64,000 nucleotides of DNA from Burkholderiales bacterium (GTDB lineage: Bacteria; Pseudomonadota; Gammaproteobacteria; Burkholderiales; SG8-41). Numbering within the stretch: the first letter of the stretch is position 1; every line of letters starts with the position of its first letter. The notes beneath the pieces are model-generated. The model did not search any database. It had not been told where the DNA came from and worked only from the letters and a program-made list of their open reading frames with translations. The stretch is taken from assembly GCA_036262035.1 (NCBI GenBank), contig DATAJS010000018.1:62001-126000 (forward strand), read 5' to 3'. The position numbers and the translations under genes were made by a program. Shown here in pieces: positions 28,444-37,615 of this stretch.

Positions 28444-28656
28444 TGTCTTGAAAAGCGTGAACGGGTGAACGCGTGAACGGGTGAACGGGTGAAACCCACC
28501 CCCACCCTAACCCTCCCCCTGAGGGGGAGGGAACGGTTATTTGAAATATTCATCGCAGTTGTGTCATAGACAAAAGGAAAGGAGGTTCAAGGAGGGAAAC
28601 CTTGGTTTCCCTCCTTGGCGTTTATCCGCGCGAAGCGCAGCAGGTGAAGCGCAGCT
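28444..28656. repeat. Structured spacer between soeA and soeB
   Basis: This gap holds four 8-bp tandem units of GAACGGGT type (28459-28490). It also holds a 9-bp stem of CCCTCCCCC/GGGGGAGGG (28511-28531) and a 13-bp perfect stem AAGGAGGGAAACC/GGTTTCCCTCCTT (28589-28616). A 16-bp perfect stem GCGCAGCAGGTGAAGC (28635-28650, partner 28654-28669) reaches into the soeA stop codon. None is followed by a T run on the minus strand, so these are more likely processing or stability elements than terminators. Confidence 0.8.
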
Positions 28657-31611
28657 TCACCTGCTGCGCCATTCACCCGTGCCGGCGAAGAAGGCCTGCC
28701 AGAGCTTGCGCACCGGGTTCATGCCGGGCGCGACCGGCTGCGCGTCGAACTGCGGCCAGCTTTCCTTCGGCTCGTCCTCGCCGGCCTTGTAGATGCGCAC
28801 GCGCACGTCGTACCAGCCGGCCTGGCCGGTGACCGGGTCGGAGTTGGACATGCGAGCGCCGGCGCCGTCGGTCGCGGGGAGCTCTTCCGAGATCAGGTGG
28901 TTGAGCAGGAAGCCGTTGCGCGACTCGTTGGCCTCGGGCGTCAGCGCCCATGCGCCGCGCGCCTTGCCGATGGCGTTCCACGTCCATACCGTGCCGGGCT
29001 CGACCGCTTCGCTGTAGCGGCACATGCAGCGCACCTTGCCGTGCATCGACTCGACCCAGATCCAGTCGCCGTCGGCTATGCCCAGAGCCGAAGCCATCTT
29101 CGGATTGACGTAGAGATAGTTGTGGGTGTGGATCTGGCGCAGCCAGGCGTTCTGCGAATCCCACGAGTGATACATCGCCATCGGCCGCTGCGTGACGGCG
29201 GCGAGCGGGTAGCGCGTGGTGTCGGTCGCCTGCATCTCGAGCGGCGGCGAGTAGAACGGCAGCGGGTCGAAGTGCTGCTCGATGCGCGCGGCCAGCTCCG
29301 GCGGCGGACGCTTGGGCGAATGCCCTTTGCCCTGCGCGGCGAGACGGAATTTCTGCAGCACCTCCGAATACAGCCGCAGCACGATCGGGTCCGGGAAACG
29401 CCGCAGCCGCGTGCGCGCCGCCCATTCGTGATAGCCCTTGTTCCAGTTCCTCATGTACTGGTACGAGCGCGGCAACCGGTAGTGGAACGCGCAGTTGTTC
29501 TGCGCGTACATCTCCCACTGCTTCGGATTGGGCTCGCCGCGCATCGACTTCTCGCCGCCCTTCCCGCGCCATCCCGAGAGAAAGCCGATGCCCGAGCCGG
29601 GCTCGGTCTCGAAGTTGACGATGAAATCGGGATAGTCGCGATACTTGCGCTCGCCTTCCTTGGTCAGGAACGCCGGCAGCTTCAGGCGCGTGCCGAGCTC
29701 GATCAGCACTTCCTGGAAAGGCTTGCACTCGCCCTTGGGCGGCACCACCGGGATGCGCACCGAGTCGCACGGCCCGTCGAACTCGGAGATCGGCCGGTCC
29801 AGCATCGACATCACGTCGTGGCGCTCGAGGTAGGTCGTGTCGGGCAGGATGAGATCGGCGTACGCCGTCATCTCGGACTGGAACGCGTCGCACACCACGA
29901 TGAACGGGATGCGGTACTCGCCGTTCTCGTGCTTGTCGTTCAGCATGCGGCGCGTCCCGGTGGTGTTCATCGCCGAGTTCCACGCCATGTTGGCCATGAA
30001 GATCATCAGCGTGTCGATGGGGTACGGATCGCCGCGCCACGCGTTGGTGATGACGTTGTGCATCATCCCGTGCACCGCGAGCGGGTACTCCCACGAGAAC
30101 GCCTTGTCGATGCGGACCGGCTTGCCTTCGGCGTCGACGAAGAGATCTTCCGGACCCGCGGGCCAGCCGAGCACCAGGCCGCCGAGCGGTGTGTCGGGCT
30201 TCACCGCTTCGGGTCCGGCGGGCGGTTTGGCGGTCGGCGGGATCGCGCGCGGGAACGGCGCCTTGTGGCGGAATCCGCCGGGACGGTCGATGGTGCCGAG
30301 GATCGACATCAGGATCGCGAGCGCACGGATCGTCTGGAAGCCGTTGGAATGCGCCGCGAGACCGCGCATGGCGTGGAACGCGACCGGATTGCCCGTCACG
30401 GTTTCGTGCTCGACGCCCCAGCTGTCGGTCCACGGCACCGGCAGCTCGATCTTCTCGTCGCGCGCGGTGATGCCGATCTCGTGCGCAAGCCTGCGGATCG
30501 TTTCGGCCGGTATGCCCGTGATCTCGGCGGCCCATTCCGGCGTGTACTGCTTCACGCGGTCCATGAGGAGCTGGAACGCGGGTTTGACCGGCCGGTCGCT
30601 GCCCGGCATCGCGAACTCGCCCGCGAGCGCCGGATCGGTGTCGGGCGTGTGATTCACGACCGGGATGTTGCGGGTGCGGTCCCACCACATCTCGTCGTGC
30701 TCGAAATACGGATTGCCGTGACGGGGATCCTCGCCGCTGCGCACCGGCAGGCCGAAGCGCTCGCTGTCGGGATCCATGTCGATGAGATAGCCGGCGTTGG
30801 TGTAGCGCGCGAGGAACGGCCGGTCGTAGAGCCCGGTGTTGATGATCTCGTGCGTGAGCGCGAGGATGAGCGCGCCGTCGGTGCCCGGCCGGATCGGCAC
30901 CCATTCGTCGGCGATCGCGGAATAACCGGTGCGCACCGGGTTGATCGAGACGAAACGCCCGCCGCGGCGCTTGAACTTCGAGATCGCGATCTTCAGCGGG
31001 TTGGAGTGATGGTCCTCGGCGGTGCCGATCATCACGAAGAGCTTGGCGCGGTCGAGGTCGGGACCGCCGAACTCCCAGAACGAGCCCCCGATCGTGTAAA
31101 TCATGCCGGCGGCCATGTTCACCGAACAGAAGCCGCCGTGCGCGGCGTAGTTCGGCGTGCCGAACTGGCGCGCGAACAAACCGGTCAGCGCCTGCATCTG
31201 GTCGCGGCCGGTGAAGAACGCGAACTTCTTGGGATCGGTGGAACGGATTTTCGCGAGACGCTCGGCGAGCGTAGTGAAGGCTTCTTCCCACGAGATCGGC
31301 TCGAACTCGCCCGCGCCGCGCTCCGCGCCGGCTTTGCGCTTCAGCGGCCGCGTGAGCCGGGCCGGGGAATACTGTTTCATGATCCCCGAAGCCCCTTTGG
31401 CGCAGATCACCCCTTTGTTGATCGGGTGGTCGGGATTGCCGTCGATGTAACGCACCTCGCCGCCGCGCAGATGCACGCGGATGCCGCAACGGCACGCGCA
31501 CATGTAGCACGTGGTGGTCTTGATCTCCTGCGGTTCTTTGAGGATTGCGGCTTCGGATTCAGGCACTTGGAGGGGGGCGGCGCGGACAAAGGCGGCGATT
31601 TTACGGGGCAC
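28657..31611 (-). CDS. soeA: Sulfite dehydrogenase molybdopterin subunit
   Basis: SoeA oxidises sulfite to sulfate at a bis-MGD molybdenum centre in the cytoplasm. The protein is about 984 residues. The N-terminal [4Fe-4S] site reads [10 protein letters not shown]...CAKG, followed by the molybdopterin oxidoreductase domain and a C-terminal molydopterin-dinucleotide-binding domain ([20 protein letters not shown] onward). No Tat signal is seen, as in SoeA. The frame stays open to 31767, but that would overlap the divergent sat gene. GTG 31611 or GTG 31566 is the likely start. Polysulfide or thiosulfate reductases share the fold; the apr/sat context decides for SoeA. Confidence 0.85.
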   Translation of the reverse strand: MPRKIAAFVRAAPLQVPESEAAILKEPQEIKTTTCYMCACRCGIRVHLRGGEVRYIDGNPDHPINKGVICAKGASGIMKQYSPARLTRPLKRKAGAERGAGEFEPISWEEAFTTLAERLAKIRSTDPKKFAFFTGRDQMQALTGLFARQFGTPNYAAHGGFCSVNMAAGMIYTIGGSFWEFGGPDLDRAKLFVMIGTAEDHHSNPLKIAISKFKRRGGRFVSINPVRTGYSAIADEWVPIRPGTDGALILALTHEIINTGLYDRPFLARYTNAGYLIDMDPDSERFGLPVRSGEDPRHGNPYFEHDEMWWDRTRNIPVVNHTPDTDPALAGEFAMPGSDRPVKPAFQLLMDRVKQYTPEWAAEITGIPAETIRRLAHEIGITARDEKIELPVPWTDSWGVEHETVTGNPVAFHAMRGLAAHSNGFQTIRALAILMSILGTIDRPGGFRHKAPFPRAIPPTAKPPAGPEAVKPDTPLGGLVLGWPAGPEDLFVDAEGKPVRIDKAFSWEYPLAVHGMMHNVITNAWRGDPYPIDTLMIFMANMAWNSAMNTTGTRRMLNDKHENGEYRIPFIVVCDAFQSEMTAYADLILPDTTYLERHDVMSMLDRPISEFDGPCDSVRIPVVPPKGECKPFQEVLIELGTRLKLPAFLTKEGERKYRDYPDFIVNFETEPGSGIGFLSGWRGKGGEKSMRGEPNPKQWEMYAQNNCAFHYRLPRSYQYMRNWNKGYHEWAARTRLRRFPDPIVLRLYSEVLQKFRLAAQGKGHSPKRPPPELAARIEQHFDPLPFYSPPLEMQATDTTRYPLAAVTQRPMAMYHSWDSQNAWLRQIHTHNYLYVNPKMASALGIADGDWIWVESMHGKVRCMCRYSEAVEPGTVWTWNAIGKARGAWALTPEANESRNGFLLNHLISEELPATDGAGARMSNSDPVTGQAGWYDVRVRIYKAGEDEPKESWPQFDAQPVAPGMNPVRKLWQAFFAGTGEWRSR

Positions 31612-31698
31612 GCGGGCCCGGGTCGAATCAGTGTGACTTATCGCACGATCAGAAAATCCCTCTTGCGCCCAGCGGCCGGAGCCCGGTTTACTCGGGGC

Positions 31699-32934
31699 AT
31701 GCCTGCTCTCGTAAGACCCCACGGCGGAACCGACCTCAAACCCCTGCTCCTCAGCGGCGCCGCCCATGCCGCCGAGCTCGACCGCGCGCGCTCGCTGCCC
31801 AGGCTGCGCGTCAGCTCACGCGAGCGCGGCGACATCATCATGATGGGAATCGGCGGGTTCACGCCGCTTCCCGGATTCATGGGCCACGCCGATTGGCGCG
31901 TCGTGTGCGACGCGTACCACATCGCCGACGGAACGTTCTGGCCGATCCCGATCACCCTGTCGGCGAGCGATGCGGACGCCAGGCGTATCGAGCCCGGCGG
32001 CGACATCGCGCTGGTCGATCCGGAGACCGACGACATCCTGGCGACGATGGCGGTCACCGAAAAGTACCGCATCGACAAGGCGCACGAGTGTCTCAACGTC
32101 TTCCGCACCACCGATCCCGCGCACCCCGGCGTGAAAATGGTGCTCGCGCAGGGCGACATCAACATCGCGGGGCCGCTCAAGGTGTTGTCCGACGGCGGTT
32201 TCAAGGCGAAATACGGCAGGCTCTTCAAGACGCCCGCCGAGACCCGCGCCGAGTTCGAGCGCCTCGGCTGGTCGAAAGTCGCGGCTTTCCAGACGCGCAA
32301 CCCGATGCATCGCTCGCACGAATATCTCGCGAAGATCGCGATCGAAACGTGCGACGGCGTGCTCGTGCATTCGCTGCTCGGCGCGGTGAAGCCCGGCGAC
32401 ATCCCGGCCGAAGTGCGCACCGAGGCGATCGCCGCGCTGATAGACAAGTACTTCGTCAAAGGCACCGTGGTGCAGGCGGGCTATCCGCTCGACATGCGCT
32501 ACGCCGGTCCGCGTGAAGCCCTGCTCCACGCGGTATTCCGGCAGAACTACGGCTGCTCGCATCTGATCGTAGGAAGGGACCACGCGGGCGTGGGCAGCTT
32601 TTACGGCCCGTTCGATTCGCAGCACATCTTCGACGAGATTCCGCGCGGCTCGCTCGAGACGCAGCCGATCAAGCTCGGGGTGACGTTCTACTGCTATGCG
32701 TGCGGCGGCATGGCCTCGGACCGCACGTGTCCCCACGGCCCCGAGCAACAGCTGCAGGTTTCCGGCACGCAGCTCCGCAAATGGTTATCGGAAGGAACGA
32801 AGGTGCCGTCGGAGTTCAGCCGGCCCGAAGTGCTCGAGATCCTGCGGAAGTACTATGCGTCGCTCGAAGCGGGTAAGCGCGCGGACGTGGAAGCGACCGA
32901 GCGTTCGGCGCGCGAGGAAATCGCGCGGCCGTGA
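31699..32934 (+). CDS. sat: Sulfate adenylyltransferase (ATP sulfurylase)
   Basis: In sulfur oxidisers Sat runs in reverse, making ATP and sulfate from APS and pyrophosphate. The 411-residue product has the active-site motif [13 protein letters not shown], the [12 protein letters not shown] loop, and late [18 protein letters not shown], whose cysteines are of the prokaryotic dissimilatory type. The ATG at 31699 follows CGGGG. It is divergent from soeA with under 100 bases between them, so the two promoters share one small region. The stop overlaps the next gene. Confidence 0.95.
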   Translation: MPALVRPHGGTDLKPLLLSGAAHAAELDRARSLPRLRVSSRERGDIIMMGIGGFTPLPGFMGHADWRVVCDAYHIADGTFWPIPITLSASDADARRIEPGGDIALVDPETDDILATMAVTEKYRIDKAHECLNVFRTTDPAHPGVKMVLAQGDINIAGPLKVLSDGGFKAKYGRLFKTPAETRAEFERLGWSKVAAFQTRNPMHRSHEYLAKIAIETCDGVLVHSLLGAVKPGDIPAEVRTEAIAALIDKYFVKGTVVQAGYPLDMRYAGPREALLHAVFRQNYGCSHLIVGRDHAGVGSFYGPFDSQHIFDEIPRGSLETQPIKLGVTFYCYACGGMASDRTCPHGPEQQLQVSGTQLRKWLSEGTKVPSEFSRPEVLEILRKYYASLEAGKRADVEATERSAREEIARP

Positions 32935-33314
32935 AGCGCGACTGCCCTTTCTGTCCCGCCAAGGACCGCGAGATCATCGCCTCTCACGCCCTCGCGGTCG
33001 CCGTCACGGACAGCTTTCCGCTCACCAAAGGCCATGCGCTGATCGTCCCGCGACGTCACGTCGCGTCGTTCTTCGAGCTCACGTCCGACGAGCGGGTCGC
33101 GATGCTCGGGCTGATCGATGAAGCCAAGGCGGCGCTCGATCGCGAGCACGCGCCCGACGGCTACAACATCGGGATCAACGACGGCGCTGCGGCGGGCCAG
33201 ACCGTCATGCACGTGCACGTCCACCTGATCCCGCGTTACCGGGGCGACACCGACGATCCGCGAGGCGGCGTGCGCTGGATCTTTCCGCGGAAAGCCGAGT
33301 ACTGGAAAAACTAG
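32931..33314 (+). CDS. HIT-family hydrolase
   Basis: A 127-residue histidine-triad protein with the catalytic [10 protein letters not shown] near residue 90 and an N-terminal CPFC pair that may bind zinc. HIT proteins hydrolyse phosphoramidates and adenylated compounds, and some act on adenosine 5'-phosphosulfate. In this setting, between sat and aprM, a role with APS or AMP-derived adenylates is a reasonable inference. The GTG at 32931 overlaps the sat stop in a GTGA junction, so translation is coupled. Confidence 0.9.
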   Translation: MKRDCPFCPAKDREIIASHALAVAVTDSFPLTKGHALIVPRRHVASFFELTSDERVAMLGLIDEAKAALDREHAPDGYNIGINDGAAAGQTVMHVHVHLIPRYRGDTDDPRGGVRWIFPRKAEYWKN

Positions 33315-33372
33315 ACCCGACAACGCCCGACTGCCTCCATACAATCGGGCGCAAGAGGAGGAGGAGCATGAA

Positions 33373-34191
33373 ATGCTGAGCATCAATCCGTTCGCCGTGG
33401 TGGGCACGTCGCTGCCCGACGGCTTCCTGCAGGGCTTCCTGGTGGTGATGGCCGTGGCCGTGGTGGCCGGGACGCTTTTCGACATCATCCACAAGGGCAG
33501 CGCCCGCTACTTCTTCGACAACATGACGAAGGCGCGCGCCAAGGGCCGCGAGGTCGGCGGCGGCGAGCTCGTGTCGATCGCGGTGCAGACCGCGGTGGTC
33601 GACGTGCTCGCCTCGGGTGAATTCTGCAATCAGAAGCGCCGTATCGCGCACCTGCTCGGCATGTACGGCTTCATCCTCTACATCCTCGCCACCGCGGTGA
33701 TGGTGTTCGCCTATCCCGCGACGACCGCGGCGGGCGTATGGCCGGTCGTGTGGTGGATCGGCGCCGCGATGGTGCTGGTCGGCGGCTACTGGTTCTGGTT
33801 CTTCATCCGCGTCGACGTCGCGGCCGAGGGCCGCTCGCCTTTGCGCATCGTGCGCGCGGACCTGTTCGTCCTGTCGCTGCTCGCGAGCGTCACGCTCGGC
33901 GTCATCTGGGCCTGGCTGGGCGCCCGCAACGGCGTGCTCTTCTGGCTCTACCTCCTCGCCACCGCGGTGCTCTTCTTCGGGGTGCCGTGGTCGAAGTTCG
34001 CCCACATGTTCTTCAAGCCCGCGGCGGCCTTCGACAAGCGGGTCTCCAGGGCCAACGGCACGGCCGAGAACCTGCCGCTGCAGACGCGTGACGATCCCGA
34101 GCAGCAAAAACGCCACTCCATGGAGCTCCTGCAGAACGCTCCGATGGACATGGGCCTCGGCATCAAGCGCGAAGCGCCCCGCCACTACTAG
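33373..34191 (+). CDS. aprM: APS reductase membrane anchor
   Basis: AprM is the presumed membrane partner that accepts electrons from AprBA and reduces quinone in sulfur oxidisers lacking QmoABC. The 272-residue protein has about six transmembrane helices, with long hydrophobic stretches from GFLQGFLVVMAVAVVAGTLF to FWLYLLATAVLFFGVP. It has a cytoplasmic tail ending MDMGLGIKREAPRHY. GGAGGAGGAG before the ATG at 33373 is a strong ribosome site. Its position directly before aprB with an 11-base gap matches the known aprMBA order. Confidence 0.87.
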   Translation: MLSINPFAVVGTSLPDGFLQGFLVVMAVAVVAGTLFDIIHKGSARYFFDNMTKARAKGREVGGGELVSIAVQTAVVDVLASGEFCNQKRRIAHLLGMYGFILYILATAVMVFAYPATTAAGVWPVVWWIGAAMVLVGGYWFWFFIRVDVAAEGRSPLRIVRADLFVLSLLASVTLGVIWAWLGARNGVLFWLYLLATAVLFFGVPWSKFAHMFFKPAAAFDKRVSRANGTAENLPLQTRDDPEQQKRHSMELLQNAPMDMGLGIKREAPRHY

Positions 34192-34202
34192 GAGGAGGAC
34201 TC

Positions 34203-34682
34203 ATGCCTACCTTTGTCTACATGACGAGGTGCGACGGATGCGGACACTGCGTCGACATCTGTCCCTCGGACATCATGCACATCGACGAGACCTATCGTCG
34301 CGCCTACAACATCGAGCCGAACATGTGCTGGGAGTGCTACTCCTGCGTGAAGGCGTGTCCCCAGCATGCGATCGACGTGCGCGGCTATGCCGATTTCGCC
34401 CCGCTCGGCCACAGCGTTCGCGTCGACCGCGACGAGCAGAAAGGCACGATCGCCTGGCGGATCAAGTTCCGCGACGGCACCGAAAAGAACTTCCTCTCGC
34501 CCATCACCACGAAGCCCTGGGGCACGGCGATCCCCAAGCTCGCGGAGGTCCCCGCGCCCAGTAACGAACAACGCGACAGCCAACTGCTCTACAACGAGCC
34601 GAAATGGATCCGCATGGACGACGGGGCCTTGCGCACGCTCAAGGACGCGGGCCTCAAGCTGAAGAAAGGCGTGTACTACTGA
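34203..34682 (+). CDS. aprB: APS reductase beta subunit
   Basis: AprB carries electrons from the AprA flavin through two [4Fe-4S] clusters. The 159-residue product has CDGCGHCVDICP and CWECYSCVKACPQHAI within the first 65 residues. The AprB-specific C-terminal tail that wraps around AprA follows (YNEPKWIRMDDGALRTLKDAG). AGGAGGAGG before the ATG indicates strong translation. The stop and the aprA start overlap in TGATG. Confidence 0.96.
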   Translation: MPTFVYMTRCDGCGHCVDICPSDIMHIDETYRRAYNIEPNMCWECYSCVKACPQHAIDVRGYADFAPLGHSVRVDRDEQKGTIAWRIKFRDGTEKNFLSPITTKPWGTAIPKLAEVPAPSNEQRDSQLLYNEPKWIRMDDGALRTLKDAGLKLKKGVYY

Positions 34683-36589
34683 TGGGCACTAAAACGATCG
34701 TCGAAGAGGGCATCGATGTACTGGTCGTCGGTGCAGGGCTTGGCGGCACCGGCGCCGCATGGGAGGCCCGGTTCTGGGGCCAGAAGAAAAAGATCGTCAT
34801 CGCCGAGAAGGCGAACATCGACCGCTCCGGCGCGGTCGCCCAGGGGCTGTACGCCATCAACTGCTACATGGGCACCCGCTGGGGCGAGAACAATCCCGAA
34901 GATCATGTCCAGTACGCCCGCATCGACCTGATGGGGCTGGTGCGCGAAGACCTGCTGTTCGACATGGCCCGCCACGTCGACTCCACCGTGCACCAGTTCG
35001 AGGAGTGGGGCCTGCCCATCATGAAGGACCCGAAAACCGGGCGCTATCTGCGCGAAGGGCGATGGCAGATCATGATCCACGGCGAGTCCTACAAGCCCAT
35101 CGTGGCCGAGGCCGCCAAGAAATCGGCGGACAAGGTCTTCAACCGCATCTGCGTCACGCACCTGCTGATGGATGAGAGCAAGCCCAACAGGGTGGCGGGC
35201 GCGGTCGGCTTCAACGTGCGCACCGGCAACTATCACGTCTTCAAGTCCAAGGCCGTGATCTGCGGCGCGGGCGGCGCGTCCAACATCTTCAAGCCGCGCT
35301 CGACGGGCGAAGGCGCAGGCCGCACCTGGTACGCGCCGTGGTCGTCCGCGTCGGCCTACGGGCTGATGATCAACGCCGGCGCCAAGATGACGCAGATGGA
35401 AAACCGGATCGTGCTGGCGCGCTTCAAGGACGGTTACGGGCCGGTCGGCGCGTACTTCCTGCACCTGAAGACCTATACGCAGAACGCGCTGGGCGAAGAG
35501 TACGAATCGAAGTGGTTCCCCGCGCTGCAGAAGATGGTCGGCAAGGAGTATCTCGACCCCGAAGTCTCGCACCTCACCCATCGACCCATCCCGACGTGCC
35601 TGCGTAACCATTGCATCATCCAGGAAGTCGCCGCCGGCCGCGGCCCCATCCACATGGTCACCATGCACGCGTTCCAGGACCCGCACCTGGAAGAGGTCGG
35701 CTGGGAGAACTTCCTCGGCATGACCGTCGGCCAGGCGGTCCTGTGGGCCGCCACCGACGTGGATCCCAAGAACGAGAATCCCGAGCTGACCACGTCCGAG
35801 CCGTACGTCATGGGCTCCCACGCGACGTGCTCCGGCGCGTGGTGCTCGGGCCCCGAGGACGTCTCCCCGCCCGAGTATTTCTGGGGCTACAACCGCATGA
35901 CGACGATCGAAGGCCTGTTCGGCGCCGGCGACGCGGTCGGCGGCACGCCGCACGCCTTTTCGTCCGGCTCGTTCACCGAAGGCCGCCTCGCCGCGAAGGC
36001 CGCGTGCAAATACATCGACGACGGCAAGGCCGAAGGCATCGTCGTATCCGCCGCGCAGATCGAGCGCCGCCGGAAGGAGATCTACAAGCCCCTCGAGCAT
36101 TACCGGATCTACCGCAACGCGGTCGTGGCGGGCAGCGTCAACCCGCACTACATCAATCCGCAACAGGGCCTCGACCGCCTGCAGAAGCTCATGGACGAGT
36201 ATTGCGGCGGCTACACCGTCGGCTACATGACCAACGAGAAGCTCCTCAACATCTGCCTGAAGAAGCTCAAGATCATGGAGGAGGATCTCGAAAGCGTGGC
36301 CGCCAAGGACCTGCACGAGCTGCTGCGTGCATGGGAGCTCAAGCACCGCCACCGCGCCGCGGAGTGCGTCACGCAGCACACGCTGTTCCGCAAGGAGACG
36401 CGCTGGCCGGGTTACTACTATCGCGGGGACGTCATGAAAGTGGACGACGAGAACTGGCACGTGCTGACCGTGTCGCGCCGCGATCCTGAAACCGGCGAGT
36501 ACACCATGGAGAAGGCGCCGTGCTATCACCTGGTCGCCGACACCGAAGTCACAGAGCCGAAGGCAGAAGCTCGCGTTGAACATCATTGA
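34682..36589 (+). CDS. aprA: APS reductase alpha subunit
   Basis: AprA is the FAD subunit that in sulfur oxidisers combines sulfite and AMP into APS. The 635-residue product has the FAD-binding DVLVVGAGLGGTGAAWEAR, then DRSGAVAQGLYAINCYMGTR. The catalytic-region segments THRPIPTCLRNHCI and SHATCSGAWCSGPEDV are present, as is the late FGAGDAVGGTPHAFSSGSFTEG. Length and motifs match dissimilatory AprA. Together with aprM rather than qmo genes it points to the sulfur-oxidising direction. The last 14 bases overlap the next gene. Confidence 0.97.
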   Translation: MGTKTIVEEGIDVLVVGAGLGGTGAAWEARFWGQKKKIVIAEKANIDRSGAVAQGLYAINCYMGTRWGENNPEDHVQYARIDLMGLVREDLLFDMARHVDSTVHQFEEWGLPIMKDPKTGRYLREGRWQIMIHGESYKPIVAEAAKKSADKVFNRICVTHLLMDESKPNRVAGAVGFNVRTGNYHVFKSKAVICGAGGASNIFKPRSTGEGAGRTWYAPWSSASAYGLMINAGAKMTQMENRIVLARFKDGYGPVGAYFLHLKTYTQNALGEEYESKWFPALQKMVGKEYLDPEVSHLTHRPIPTCLRNHCIIQEVAAGRGPIHMVTMHAFQDPHLEEVGWENFLGMTVGQAVLWAATDVDPKNENPELTTSEPYVMGSHATCSGAWCSGPEDVSPPEYFWGYNRMTTIEGLFGAGDAVGGTPHAFSSGSFTEGRLAAKAACKYIDDGKAEGIVVSAAQIERRRKEIYKPLEHYRIYRNAVVAGSVNPHYINPQQGLDRLQKLMDEYCGGYTVGYMTNEKLLNICLKKLKIMEEDLESVAAKDLHELLRAWELKHRHRAAECVTQHTLFRKETRWPGYYYRGDVMKVDDENWHVLTVSRRDPETGEYTMEKAPCYHLVADTEVTEPKAEARVEHH

Positions 36590-36926
36590 AAAGACCGACG
36601 AGGAGATCCGCGCCCTGGCCGATCCGCTGTGGCGCGATCTCCTCAAGTTCTCCAACGAAGGCCAGTACGACGCGTTCGTCCAGAAGTTCGCGAGGTCGCT
36701 CGCGCTCGCCATGAACCAGGTCACGGTGAATCACCAGTTCGCGAACAGCGAGCTCGCGAGGAACCTGTCGGAAGAAGCCGACTTTCTCGGCATCATCCGC
36801 CGCGGCGAGCACGTGACGGTTCTCTATCGGCAGCGCAGCACCCGCAAACCGGGCGAATGGCTCGGCAGGCTCGTCCTCGGTTACGAAGAGGGCGAGGTCA
36901 GGATCTTCGGGGCGTCGATCTTCTGA
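36576..36926 (+). CDS. Unknown small protein in the apr operon
   Basis: This 116-residue protein is not recognised. It is mixed alpha/beta in appearance, with a helical N-terminal half (DEEIRALADPLWRDLLKFS, QKFARSLALAMNQV) and a C-terminal half ending LVLGYEEGEVRIFGASIF. It has no signal peptide, membrane helix or cysteine. The TTG at 36576 overlaps the end of aprA, and the gene ends 5 bases before the SlyD-like gene. It is thus clearly part of the apr transcript and may serve assembly or regulation of APS reductase. Confidence 0.75.
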   Translation: MNIIEKTDEEIRALADPLWRDLLKFSNEGQYDAFVQKFARSLALAMNQVTVNHQFANSELARNLSEEADFLGIIRRGEHVTVLYRQRSTRKPGEWLGRLVLGYEEGEVRIFGASIF

Positions 36927-36931
36927 CCGGC

Positions 36932-37441
36932 ATGAGTACAGCCATCTGCGACGGCAAGTTCGTCGAGCTCACCTACACGGTGACCGACCGCAAATCCGGG
37001 CACGTCCTCACCGGGGTGGAATTCCCGCTGGGCTACGTTCACGGATACAACGAAGTGCTTGCGCCTTCGGTCCATCGGGAGCTGGAGGGCAAATGCGCCG
37101 GCGACGTCATCGAGGTGCCCATCGACGGCAATCGCATCTTCGGCCCGCGGGACGAGTCGCTCGTCTTTACCGATGCGCTGGAGAACGTCCCCGAGGCGTA
37201 TCGGCAGGTCGGCACCGCCATCCTCATGGAGAACGACAAGGGCCAGACCCGCAGCTTCATCGTGACGCGGATGGACGACGAGACGCTGACCGTCGACGGC
37301 AACAACCCGCTGTGCGGGAGGGAAGTCGTCTTCAGGCTCGAGATCCTGACCGTGCGCTTTGCTACCGACGAAGAGATGAAAGCCGGTGGAGCTTCGGCCG
37401 CACCACCGGACATCGATCCGTCGACGATGAGACCGCTTTGA
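36932..37441 (+). CDS. SlyD-like FKBP-type peptidyl-prolyl isomerase
   Basis: The 169-residue product has an FKBP core interrupted by an IF (insert-in-flap) chaperone domain, as in SlyD: FVELTYTVTDRKSG, PLGYVHGYNEVLAPSVHREL, then TLTVDGNNPLCGREVVFRLEI. Unlike E. coli SlyD it lacks the His/Cys-rich metal-binding tail. The context suggests a dedicated folding helper for the iron-sulfur or flavin subunits of the apr operon. The ATG at 36932 is chosen because no usable start lies upstream. Confidence 0.87.
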   Translation: MSTAICDGKFVELTYTVTDRKSGHVLTGVEFPLGYVHGYNEVLAPSVHRELEGKCAGDVIEVPIDGNRIFGPRDESLVFTDALENVPEAYRQVGTAILMENDKGQTRSFIVTRMDDETLTVDGNNPLCGREVVFRLEILTVRFATDEEMKAGGASAAPPDIDPSTMRPL

Positions 37442-37454
37442 AGAGGAGTGACCG

Positions 37455-37613
37455 ATGAGCGAGCAAAAGCCTACACCCAAGGTTCCTGACGGCCAGACGC
37501 GCTTCTATACGACGCGTCAGAAGGCGCCGAACGAAAAGGGGTTCGTCGGCTACGAGACCGTCTGGAAGCCGTTCCACAAGGAAGTCGAGTACAAGACCCC
37601 GAAGAAACCCTGA
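37455..37613 (+). CDS. Small basic protein of 52 residues ending the apr operon
   Basis: A short gene with a very good ribosome site (AAGAGGAGTGACCG before the ATG). It encodes a 52-residue charged protein that starts MSEQKPTPKVPDGQTRFYTT and ends KKP, with several aromatic residues (FVGYETVWKPF). It starts 13 bases after the SlyD-like gene and ends two bases before the next one. No family is recognised. Its strong ribosome site and position argue that it is real despite its size. Confidence 0.7.
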   Translation: MSEQKPTPKVPDGQTRFYTTRQKAPNEKGFVGYETVWKPFHKEVEYKTPKKP

Positions 37614-37615
37614 CC

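Noticed and set aside
28897-31698. Very long plus-strand open frame (over 900 codons) opposite soeA, running into sat
   Set aside because: High-GC sequence opens the antisense frame. Only the part from 31699 matches a family (Sat); the upstream part is low-information, Arg/Val/Glu-rich and lies wholly opposite a well-recognised soeA.
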